In this document: positions 1 to 6,842 of the stretch, piece by piece
Numbering within the stretch: position 1 is the stretch's first letter
Layout of the letters: each line of letters starts with the position of its first letter
NCBI GenBank assembly: GCA_050014795.1
Contig: JBEKCQ010000172.1
Coordinates: forward strand, 1 to 10,088
From: JALHUF01 sp050014795
GTDB lineage: Bacteria > Acidobacteriota > Terriglobia > UBA7540
Reading direction: 5' to 3'
DNA: 10,088 nucleotides
Notes under the pieces: generated by a model
The model's input: only the letters and a program-made list of their open reading frames with translations
Database searches by the model: none
What the model was told of the DNA's origin: nothing
Translations under genes and position numbers: made by a program

Positions 1-376
1 CTTCGGAGATGAGACTCGCCGGCGTGGCAGGGTTGAGAACGACTCCAGCCTTCTTCCCCAGGGAATGAATGTGTTGGATGGCACGGTGCAGGTGGGGCGT
101 GGCTTCCTGATGAACGAGAATCGTATCAGCGCCGGCGCGCGCGAACCTCTCGATGAAATCTTCCGGAGGCTGGACCATCAGGTGCGCCTCGAACGCCAGG
201 CGCGTCAGCGGCCGCAGGGCTTCGATCGCCAGGGCGCCAAAGGTGATATTCGGCACGAACCGGCCATCCATCACGTCGATATGCACGCGATCGACGCCCG
301 CGGCTTCCACGGCCTTGACCTGCTCGCCTAAGCGCGTGAAGTCCGCAGAGAGGATCGAAGGTGCAATCTTGACCAA
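1..376 (-). CDS. rpe: Ribulose-phosphate 3-epimerase, C-terminus cut by window start
   Basis: Interconverts D-ribulose-5-phosphate and D-xylulose-5-phosphate in the cytoplasm, linking the oxidative branch to transketolase. The first 125 residues of about 220 are visible. They begin (M)VKIAPSILSADF and contain the family signature VHIDVMDGRFVPN (31-43). The expected metal ligands are H32, D34 and H65 (EAHLMVQ), followed by a typical TIM-barrel segment, GADTILVHQEA, and GKKAGVVLNPATP near the edge. The start is TTG at 374-376: an in-frame TGA lies at 398-400, no ATG or GTG lies between, and a GGGGGGAG-type Shine-Dalgarno sits 5-7 nt upstream. It is the last visible gene of the tkt-pgi-zwf-pgl-rpe run, 66 nt after pgl. 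The TTG start means an ATG-only gene search misses it. The assignment is very secure; the fourth metal ligand lies outside the window. Confidence 0.95.
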   Translation of the reverse strand, partial: MVKIAPSILSADFTRLGEQVKAVEAAGVDRVHIDVMDGRFVPNITFGALAIEALRPLTRLAFEAHLMVQPPEDFIERFARAGADTILVHQEATPHLHRAIQHIHSLGKKAGVVLNPATPASLISE

Positions 377-402
377 ATAACGCTCCCCCCGACGTATTCA
401 AC

Positions 403-422
403 TGCTGCCCTCCGCGGCAGCA
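403..422. other. 7-bp stem hairpin between pgl and rpe
   Basis: TGCTGCC (403-409) pairs with GGCAGCA (416-422) around a CTCCGC loop, in the 66-nt gap between the pgl stop and the rpe TTG. No U-run follows in either direction, so it is not a canonical intrinsic terminator. It could be an mRNA-stabilising or attenuating stem in the operon transcript, or chance in GC-rich DNA. Confidence 0.35.
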
Positions 423-442
423 CCCCAAGCCTACCCTCACCG

Positions 443-1201
443 CTACAGAAGTCGCGCGGCGGCTTCATCCACGTACCAGCTTACCCGGCCGTTGACCGGC
501 CTGACCCCCTGCGCAGGGAGTTGCTCCACCTGGAGAGGTCCTTTCAGGACCCGCCGCAGAGTTTCCGCTTTTTCCACTCCGGAGACAAGAAAAACAATCT
601 GCGCCGCCGCGTTCAAAACAGGAAGAGTGAGAGTCATCCGCTGCGTCCCCAGCTTTTTCACCGGATTCGGTCGCACCCACAACGTTTTCTCCTCCAGCGC
701 CGGTGACAGAGGAAACAACGACGCAGTGTGCCCGTCCGTGCCCATCCCGAGGAGCACCAGGTCGAGCCGCGGAATTTCCCCTGACTCCACGTGAAGGACC
801 CGCGCCAGCTCTCCAGCATACTTGCGCGCTGCGCCTTCCAGGTCCGCCTGCTCCGCAGCCATCCGGTGGACGTTCCCCTCCGTCAGAGGGACGCGAACCA
901 GCAGCGTCTCGTGGATCATCCGATAGTTACTCTCCGGATGGCCTGGCGGTACGCATCGTTCGTCCACTTGAAAGAGATGAACGTCTCCCCACGGGACTTG
1001 TCCCGCGTATGGGGTGCCAGCCAGCAATTCATAAAGCCGCCGCAGCGTTGAGCCACCGGAAAGTGCCGCGCAGAAGAGTGCTCCTTCGGCAGTCCGGCGG
1101 CAGGCCACCTGCGTAAACAGCCTTGCGGCCGCGTCGCTCAACTCTTCAAGGTTGGGAAAGACTCGGATTTCCGGTCCTGACATCGTGTGAGGAATCAGCA
1201 C
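443..1201 (-). CDS. pgl: 6-phosphogluconolactonase (DevB/SOL type)
   Basis: Hydrolyses 6-phosphoglucono-1,5-lactone to 6-phosphogluconate, the cytoplasmic second step of the oxidative pentose phosphate pathway. The 252 residues match the usual length of about 230-260. Motifs in order are LSGGST (47-52, sugar-phosphate loop), FQVDER (77-82), ESNYRM (90-95) and LDLVLLGMGTDGHTASLFP (146-164), with H158 the expected catalytic base. The family resembles glucosamine-6-phosphate deaminase, but GMGTDGHTASLFP and the location next to zwf favour lactonase. The start is uncertain: GTG at 1199-1201 or ATG at 1181-1183 (residue 7). Neither has a clear Shine-Dalgarno, and an upstream 12-codon mini-ORF ends across the GTG, so translational coupling is possible. 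It lies 61 nt after zwf and 66 nt before rpe. Confidence 0.95.
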   Translation of the reverse strand: MLIPHTMSGPEIRVFPNLEELSDAAARLFTQVACRRTAEGALFCAALSGGSTLRRLYELLAGTPYAGQVPWGDVHLFQVDERCVPPGHPESNYRMIHETLLVRVPLTEGNVHRMAAEQADLEGAARKYAGELARVLHVESGEIPRLDLVLLGMGTDGHTASLFPLSPALEEKTLWVRPNPVKKLGTQRMTLTLPVLNAAAQIVFLVSGVEKAETLRRVLKGPLQVEQLPAQGVRPVNGRVSWYVDEAAARLL

Positions 1202-1233
1202 GCAGAATACGGGCAGCGGTCAGCATCCAGCAT
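1195..1233 (-). other. Possible 12-codon leader ORF overlapping the pgl start
   Basis: An ATG at 1231-1233 opens a 12-codon frame (MLDADRCPYSAC) ending at TGA 1195-1197. GGAGAAG (1239-1245) lies about 8 nt upstream of the ATG at suitable spacing. The frame overlaps the pgl GTG (1199-1201) in another register. Since pgl has no Shine-Dalgarno of its own, ribosomes terminating here could reinitiate at the GTG or at ATG 1181-1183. The frame lies largely inside a heptad repeat, so it may be fortuitous. Confidence 0.25.
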
Positions 1234-1266
1234 TCTACCTTCTCCGTTCTGCCCTCTGCTTTCTAC
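1211..1266 (-). repeat. Degenerate heptad tandem repeat, zwf-pgl gap
   Basis: Read on the minus strand from 1266 down, the sequence divides cleanly into eight 7-mers: gtagaaa, gcagagg, gcagaac, ggagaag, gtagaat, gctggat, gctgacc, gctgccc. The consensus is roughly GcaGAan, decaying along the array. The first unit includes the zwf TAG stop and the array fills nearly all of the 61-nt gap. It contributes the only Shine-Dalgarno-like motif upstream of pgl. Confidence 0.7.
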
Positions 1267-2819
1267 AGTCTCTGCCACCGGTGCCCATCCTCCTGGATGA
1301 AAGCCTCCGCCTCGGCCGGGCCCCAGGTCCCCGCCTCGTAGAAAGTCAACCCCTTCGCTCCGTCCTGACTCCAGCGCGTGAGAATCGGCTCGACCAGTTC
1401 CCACGATAGTTCCACTGCATCCTCGCGATTGAATAGCGTGCCGTCACCCAGCATGCAGTCCAGCAGAAGAGTTTCGTAGGCGGTCGGCGGAGAAGCGCCA
1501 AACGACTCGCCATAGCGGAAGTCCATCGTTACAGGACGGATTTGCATGGTAGCGCCGGGAAGCTTGGCGTTGAACTTCAGGGCAATGCCTTCGTCAGGCT
1601 GAATCTGAATCTCTAGCAAGTTGGGCTCGATCTGGTCGGTGGGCGTGTCACGAAACAGGAGATGCGGCACGCGGTGAAATTGGATAGAGATCTCTGTGAC
1701 GCGCTTCGCCAGCCGCTTCCCCGAGCGGAGATAGAACGGCACCCCCGCCCAGCGCCAATTGTCGATGAGCAGTTTTACTGCCCCATAGGTTTCGGTCACC
1801 GAATCGGCCGCCACCTTGGGCTCCGATCGATAGGCAGGAACCCTCTGCCCTTTCACGAATCCTTCGGCGTACTGCCCACGTACGGCGAAATCAGGGACAC
1901 GCTCCACCGGGACCGGCCGGATCGAGCGCAGGACTTTAGCCTTCTCATCGCGCACAGCAGCCGCCTGGAACGTGGGGGGCGGCTCCATGGCCACCAGGCT
2001 CAGCAATTGCAGCACGTGGTTTTGGATCATGTCCCGGACGAGGCCTGCTTCTTCGTAATATGAGCCCCGGTTCTCGATGCCCAAATCTTCAGCGACCGTG
2101 ATCTGGATGTGGTCAATGTAACGATGGTTCCAGAGGGGCTCGAAAACCCCATTGGCAAACCGAAAGACCAGGAGATTTTGCACCGTCTCCTTGCCCAGGT
2201 AATGGTCGATCCGATAGACCTGATCCTCGTTGAACACTTCGGTGACAACACGGTTGAGTTCCCGTGCACTCTCCCAGCCACGTCCGAAAGGTTTCTCAAT
2301 GACGATGCGCGTCCAGTTCTTGCCAAGCTCCCTAGGTTTGGCCAAATTCGCCACGCCCAACTGCTTCACGGTGATCGGGAAGAAGCTGGGCGGAGTAGAC
2401 AAATAGAAAAGGCGGTTACCGCACGTGCCGCGCTCACGGTCGAGCTGGTCGAGCAGGGCGTTCAATCGGCCGTAAGCCGCAGGCGTCCCGAAATCGTCGG
2501 TGAGATAGAACACGCCCTCCAAGAAACTCTGGAGTAGGGGATCGTCACCCTCCGGCAGTTTCAGGGCGTTCCGCACCGCCGCCCGCATCTTTTCTCTGAA
2601 TTGGTCGTGCGTGAAGGGCGTCCGCCCGCAGCCGACCACGGAGAACCCCGCTGGCAGCAACCGTTCGCGCGTCAGGTAATAGAGCGCCGGAACCAGCTTC
2701 CGCTCCGTCAAGTCTCCGGAAGCCCCGAAAATCACCATCGCACATGGTTCAGGCGTGCGGCGGATGCGCATTCCCTCTCGCAAGGGATTAGGTGGAAGAT
2801 TGCGTTCAACCATGACCAT
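1263..2819 (-). CDS. zwf: Glucose-6-phosphate 1-dehydrogenase
   Basis: Oxidises glucose-6-phosphate to 6-phosphogluconolactone with reduction of NAD(P)+, the committing step of the oxidative pentose phosphate pathway. The 518 residues fit the family (about 480-515) with a short N-terminal extension. The Rossmann fingerprint is FGASGDLTERKL (31-42). VVGCGRT (61-67) carries R66, at the position that contacts the NADP 2'-phosphate in the Leuconostoc enzyme, so NADP use is plausible. IEKPFGRG (174-181), the active-site signature RIDHYLGKE (203-211, H206) and MIQNHVLQLL (264-273, H268 the expected general base) are intact. The C-terminal region with GKRLAKR and DFRY is also present. ATG at 2817-2819 is chosen, with AAGGGGG (2830-2836) about 10 nt upstream; a second ATG two codons later is possible. 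It starts 53 nt after pgi. Confidence 0.98.
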   Translation of the reverse strand: MVMVERNLPPNPLREGMRIRRTPEPCAMVIFGASGDLTERKLVPALYYLTRERLLPAGFSVVGCGRTPFTHDQFREKMRAAVRNALKLPEGDDPLLQSFLEGVFYLTDDFGTPAAYGRLNALLDQLDRERGTCGNRLFYLSTPPSFFPITVKQLGVANLAKPRELGKNWTRIVIEKPFGRGWESARELNRVVTEVFNEDQVYRIDHYLGKETVQNLLVFRFANGVFEPLWNHRYIDHIQITVAEDLGIENRGSYYEEAGLVRDMIQNHVLQLLSLVAMEPPPTFQAAAVRDEKAKVLRSIRPVPVERVPDFAVRGQYAEGFVKGQRVPAYRSEPKVAADSVTETYGAVKLLIDNWRWAGVPFYLRSGKRLAKRVTEISIQFHRVPHLLFRDTPTDQIEPNLLEIQIQPDEGIALKFNAKLPGATMQIRPVTMDFRYGESFGASPPTAYETLLLDCMLGDGTLFNREDAVELSWELVEPILTRWSQDGAKGLTFYEAGTWGPAEAEAFIQEDGHRWQRL

Positions 2820-2872
2820 TCTAGGAGAGCCCCCTTGGCGTCACCCTGAGGAAGCCGTCGAGGGAGGCTCCC

Positions 2873-4561
2873 CTACCTGATTATCTCCTTCAAGGCAGTT
2901 TCGACCACACCCGTGAGCCGCTCCAAGCCAGCCTGCACCGACTTGCCCAGGGGGAAGCGCACCCCGCGGCGGTTCTTGCTTTGCAGCGATTGAAGGTCGC
3001 CCAGCGCCTGGGCTTGCTTCAGAACGGAGAAGCTGTAAGGCTCGCCGGGAACCGGCAGGTCTTCCGCGTCGTCCGCCGTGATCTGAATGAACAGGCCGTT
3101 GGTCGCCCCGCCCTTGTGCAGTTGACCTGTCGAGTGCAAGTACCGAGGGCCAAAACCGACCGTCGTGGCCAAACGCAACGCGTCGCGCAACCGAAGGCGA
3201 ATGGATTCCACGAGAGCCTTGTGCTTGCCTGATGGCCGGGCTTGACCCAGGAAGGCCGCAAGGTAGTCCGTCATGGCGCGCGGCTGCGTCGCTCGTTCAA
3301 GGCTGGAGCGAGTCGTGGCATCACAATAGAACCCGACCCCTTCGGACTCCACAACGGACGCATCTTCAACGAACTTCCCCTGCGCGCCGAACTGAGTCAG
3401 CAACCGATTGGTGTTGTCCTTGCTTTCCTGGACGTTAGGTTGGTCGAAAGGATTGATCCCGAGCAGGGCGCCAGCGGTTGCCGTGGCCACTTCCCAGCGG
3501 AAGAACTCCTTTCCCAGGTCGAGCACGTCTTGCAGTTCAATCCGAATAACCGGATGGCCCGCCGCTTCCAGCGCCTGCAACTTCCGCTCCACGTCCTCTT
3601 CTGTCTTCCCGGCAAGCCGCAGGTGAACAAAGAGCCGGTCGCCACCGTACGCTGCGGGGTCACCCAAGGCCTCCCCGGCCACGGGGACCAAGCCTTTCCC
3701 TTCTTTCCCAGTGCTCTCAGCTATCAATTGCTCCGCCCAGTCAGCGAACGTCTCGATGCGCGGCGAGATTACGAACGTTATCTTGTCCCGCCCGGCGCGC
3801 GCCGCTTCGGCCATCGTGACTCCAAGCCACGCACCCGGATTGTCCTGGGCGGACACGCTGCCGGAGCAGGCCCGGACCAGAGCCTCCGCGTTAACCAACA
3901 ACGCTCGGATATCCACTCCCGCCAGGGCGGCGGGCACCATGCCGAAATTTGAAAGCGCGGAATAGCGCCCGCCAATATCCGGCTGGCCGTGGAATACTCG
4001 GCGAAAACGCCGCTCGAGCGCGAGCTTCTCCAGCGAAGTTCCCGGATCGGTGATGGCGACGAAGTTCTCGCCGGCGCGCTCGCCCTTCAGGTTTCCGACG
4101 CGGTGATAGAAGTACTTATAGAAGCTCGTCGTTTCCGCGGTACCCCCGGACTTGCTCGATACGAGAAACAGCGTCTTGACCACATCAACAGATTTCTCGA
4201 CGTGCGCGACGCTTGCCGGCACAGTGGAATCGAGCACATGCAACCCCAGGAAGCCGGGAGCCGTGCCGAAGGTCGCCCGGCAGACGTCTGGACAGAGGCT
4301 GCTCCCGCCCATGCCGAGCACGATGGCGTGCTTGAATCCTGCGTTCCTAACCTCATCGACGAACCTCAGAACTTCGTCCACCTGTCCGAGCATCACGCCT
4401 GGCACAGTCAACCAGCCCAGCGCGTTTTTGATCACGCGCTGGTGACCAGGCTCGGACTTCCAGAGTGAGGGGTCGCGCTCCCAGAGACGCTGGCAAAATC
4501 TCTGCTCGTCGAGCTTGGCCAAAGCGGCGCGGACAACAGCATCGAGGCTTGTCAAGATCAT
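2873..4561 (-). CDS. pgi: Glucose-6-phosphate isomerase, TalPgi-type domain alone
   Basis: Interconverts glucose-6-phosphate and fructose-6-phosphate, recycling transketolase products into the oxidative branch. The 562 residues form two SIS-type sugar-isomerase subdomains: GMGGSSLC (83-90), SSKSGGTAET (135-144), the first PGI signature DIGGRYSALSNFG (195-207), ESTGKEGKG (282-290), NPFDQPNVQESK (370-381) and HSTGQLHKGG (476-485). The sequence resembles the C-terminal half of bifunctional transaldolase/phosphoglucose isomerase rather than E. coli-type Pgi, yet no transaldolase domain precedes it: only 41 nt separates it from the tkt stop. In the second signature, Gln follows NV, and Glu is shifted one residue later than in classical Pgi (GVE). 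The start is doubtful: GGGGAGG abuts the ATG (4559-4561) with no spacing but lies 6 nt before TTG (4553-4555, residue 3), which is probably the true start. Confidence 0.93.
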   Translation of the reverse strand: MILTSLDAVVRAALAKLDEQRFCQRLWERDPSLWKSEPGHQRVIKNALGWLTVPGVMLGQVDEVLRFVDEVRNAGFKHAIVLGMGGSSLCPDVCRATFGTAPGFLGLHVLDSTVPASVAHVEKSVDVVKTLFLVSSKSGGTAETTSFYKYFYHRVGNLKGERAGENFVAITDPGTSLEKLALERRFRRVFHGQPDIGGRYSALSNFGMVPAALAGVDIRALLVNAEALVRACSGSVSAQDNPGAWLGVTMAEAARAGRDKITFVISPRIETFADWAEQLIAESTGKEGKGLVPVAGEALGDPAAYGGDRLFVHLRLAGKTEEDVERKLQALEAAGHPVIRIELQDVLDLGKEFFRWEVATATAGALLGINPFDQPNVQESKDNTNRLLTQFGAQGKFVEDASVVESEGVGFYCDATTRSSLERATQPRAMTDYLAAFLGQARPSGKHKALVESIRLRLRDALRLATTVGFGPRYLHSTGQLHKGGATNGLFIQITADDAEDLPVPGEPYSFSVLKQAQALGDLQSLQSKNRRGVRFPLGKSVQAGLERLTGVVETALKEIIR

Positions 4562-4602
4562 CCTCCCCAGATCAGGCAGGCCGACGTAGACCGCTGGAAG
4601 AC

Positions 4603-6663
4603 CTAGCGGCCCAGCAACTCCTTGGCGCGCTGGAGGGCGTTGGCGGCAGTGAAACCGAACTTCTCGGCCAGGACTTTATACGGCGCCGACGCCCCGAAGC
4701 GGGTCATTCCCATCACGGCTCCCTTCGTCCCGACATAGCGTTCCCACCCCAGCGGAACCGCTGCCTCAATTGCCAGCCGCGCCGTAACTGTCGGCGGCAG
4801 GACTTCGTCCCTGTATTCCTGCGGCTGCTTCTCGAATAGATCCCAGGATGGCAGGCTTACCACGCGCGTCGCGACTCCTTCCGCCGTCAGTTTCTCATAC
4901 GTTTCCAACGCCACGGCCACTTCGGACCCCGAAGCGATCAGCACGATCTCCGGCGCCTTGCCCGGCGCATCCGCCAGAATGTAGCCGCCGCGGGCCAGCC
5001 CCTCCGCAGACGCGAATCTGCTTCGATCAATCACCGGCAGGCCCTGCCGCGTCAGGGCCAGGGCCACAGGTCCGTCACGGCGCTCGATCGCCACCCGCCA
5101 AGCCACCGCGGTCTCGTTGGCGTCGGCAGGCCGGATGACGCTCAGGTTCGGAATGGCGCGGAGTGCCGGCAAGTGCTCGACAGGCTGATGCGTGGGGCCG
5201 TCTTCACCCAGAAAGATGCTGTCGTGGGTGAAAACGAAGATGGAATGCGCGCCCATGATGGCTGCCAGGCGAATTGCCGGCCGCGCGTAATCGGAGAAAA
5301 CCATAAACGTTCCGCCGTAAGGCAACAGCCCGCTCAGCGCCATGCCGTTCAGGATGGCAGCCATGCCGTGCTCGCGCACGCCAAAGTGAAAGTTCCGCCC
5401 GGCGTAGTTCGTCTTGCTGAAGTCTCCCAGGCCTTTGAGATACGTATTGTTGGAAGGTGCCAGGTCGGCCGAGCCGCCGAGCAGCAATGGCAGCGCCGGT
5501 GCAATGGCGTTCAATACCTTCCCGGAAGCCTGGCGCGTAGCCATGGGTCCATCGGCAGGGTTGAAGGTCGGTATCTTCGCTGCCCAGCCTTCGCGGAGTT
5601 CGCCACAAACATAGCGATCCCATTCCGCGGCAAGCGCTGGGAACGCCTGCCGGTATGCGACCAGACGCTCCTGCCATTCTGCCTCGGCGCGCCCGCCCCG
5701 TTCAACGGCCTCGCGGAAATGGCCCAGCGCTTCAGCCGGGATATGGAACTTGGGTTCCACCGGCCAGCCAAGATTCTGTTTGGTCAGTTTCACTTCCTCT
5801 TCGCCCAGCGGCGCGCCGTGAGCCTCGGCGCTGTCCTGCTTGTTGGGACTCCCGTAAGCAATGTGAGCCCGCACCTTGATGAGCGAAGGCCGCCCCTTCT
5901 CTGCCTGCGCCGCGCCAAGAGCCTGCTCGACGGCCGCCAAGTCATTGCCATCCGCCAATTCCTGGACGAACCAGCCATAGGCCTCGAACCGGCGGCGCAC
6001 GTCTTCCGTGAACGCCAAGTCCGTCGAACCTTCGATGCTGATGTGATTGTCGTCGTAAAGGTAGACGAGGTTGTCGAGCCCGAGGTGCCCGGCGAGCGAG
6101 GCCGTCTCCGACGCAACGCCTTCCATCAAGTCACCGTCGCTCACGATGCCGTAAATCTTGTAGTCCACCAACTCGTGCCCCGGGCGGTTGAAATGCGCCG
6201 CGAGATACTTCTGGGCGATGGCCATTCCCACGCTCGTGGAAAATCCTTGGCCCAAGGGCCCAGTCGTGGTTTCGATTCCGCATGGCAGATCCCGCTCCGG
6301 ATGACCCGGTGTTTTGCTTCCCCACTGCCGGAACTGCTTGAGGTCGTCGAGCGACAGGTCGTATCCCGCCAGGTGCAACAGGCTGTACAGCAGCATGCAT
6401 CCGTGGCCGGCCGAAAGGACGAAGCGGTCGCGGTTGGGCCAATCGGATTTGTGGGGGTGGTACTTGAGGAAGCGCGTCCAGAGGACGTAGGCCATGGGCG
6501 CCGCGCCCATCGGCATCCCGGGATGGCCGGAATTGGCCTTCTGGACGGCGTCCATGGCGAGACACCGCAGGGTGTTTATGCAAAGTTGATCGAGTTGGGC
6601 TTGATTCAGAGTTGCTTTCTCATGTGCGCCGTCAGCGGACAAGATGTGAGTCCTCCCTTTCAT
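4603..6663 (-). CDS. tkt: Transketolase
   Basis: Thiamine-diphosphate enzyme moving two-carbon ketol units between xylulose-5-phosphate and aldose phosphates in the non-oxidative branch. At 686 residues it is slightly longer than typical (about 660-670). The N-terminal PP domain has SGHPGMP (45-51, H47), SAGHG (84-88, H87), GHPE (120-123, H121) and the ThDP/Mg motif GDGDLMEG-like SDGDLMEG (175-182). H282 lies in AHGAPLG. The Pyr domain has GGSADLAPSNNT (396-407), FHFGVREHGM (425-434, E431 the cofactor-activating Glu) and GEDGPTHQPVEH (486-497, H492). The C-terminal domain is intact. The frame opens at ATG 6661-6663, but no Shine-Dalgarno precedes it; GGGAGG occurs inside the frame, 9 nt before TTG 6640-6642 (residue 8), which is the likelier start and gives 679 residues. 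First gene of the operon. Confidence 0.97.
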   Translation of the reverse strand: MKGRTHILSADGAHEKATLNQAQLDQLCINTLRCLAMDAVQKANSGHPGMPMGAAPMAYVLWTRFLKYHPHKSDWPNRDRFVLSAGHGCMLLYSLLHLAGYDLSLDDLKQFRQWGSKTPGHPERDLPCGIETTTGPLGQGFSTSVGMAIAQKYLAAHFNRPGHELVDYKIYGIVSDGDLMEGVASETASLAGHLGLDNLVYLYDDNHISIEGSTDLAFTEDVRRRFEAYGWFVQELADGNDLAAVEQALGAAQAEKGRPSLIKVRAHIAYGSPNKQDSAEAHGAPLGEEEVKLTKQNLGWPVEPKFHIPAEALGHFREAVERGGRAEAEWQERLVAYRQAFPALAAEWDRYVCGELREGWAAKIPTFNPADGPMATRQASGKVLNAIAPALPLLLGGSADLAPSNNTYLKGLGDFSKTNYAGRNFHFGVREHGMAAILNGMALSGLLPYGGTFMVFSDYARPAIRLAAIMGAHSIFVFTHDSIFLGEDGPTHQPVEHLPALRAIPNLSVIRPADANETAVAWRVAIERRDGPVALALTRQGLPVIDRSRFASAEGLARGGYILADAPGKAPEIVLIASGSEVAVALETYEKLTAEGVATRVVSLPSWDLFEKQPQEYRDEVLPPTVTARLAIEAAVPLGWERYVGTKGAVMGMTRFGASAPYKVLAEKFGFTAANALQRAKELLGR

Positions 6664-6683
6664 GAATCAGAGGCGAGCGAGCG

Positions 6684-6689
6684 ATTATA
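6684..6689 (-). promoter_or_regulatory. Candidate -10 element for the tkt operon
   Basis: A perfect TATAAT lies on the minus strand at 6689-6684. Transcription would begin near 6677, about 35 nt before the favoured TTG start of tkt and 14 nt before the ATG. No good TTGACA lies at 16-18 nt; the hexamer at 17 nt spacing reads GCCCAC. It is the only consensus-quality -10 in this gap and is correctly placed for the five-gene run. Confidence 0.5.
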
Positions 6690-6790
6690 TAACTTTGCCA
6701 CGAGCGGTGGGCAGCAAGAAGACGGGCCGACGCTTAGCGACCGACACGATAGCAACGTTGGCTCTTTCTGCGGCCAGACGGCGGCGGTTC

Positions 6791-6799
6791 TGCTATCCT
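6791..6799 (+). promoter_or_regulatory. Possible extended -10 for gnd
   Basis: TGCTATCCT fits an extended -10 (TGnTATnnT) and lies 44 nt before the gnd ATG in the 179-bp divergent gap shared with tkt. No convincing -35 lies at 16-18 nt upstream, and TATCCT is only a partial match. Confidence 0.28.
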
Positions 6800-6842
6800 T
6801 ATGGCGTCTTTTCATTATTGGTGAATCACACAGGGAGCGATC

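Noticed and set aside
126..440. 104-codon minus-strand frame near the window start
   Set aside because: It is an out-of-register reading of the rpe region; the rpe frame from TTG 376 has the family signature and metal ligands.
3242..3952. 236-codon open frame on the plus strand
   Set aside because: It is antisense to pgi, with low-complexity Arg/Pro-rich composition and no family resemblance.
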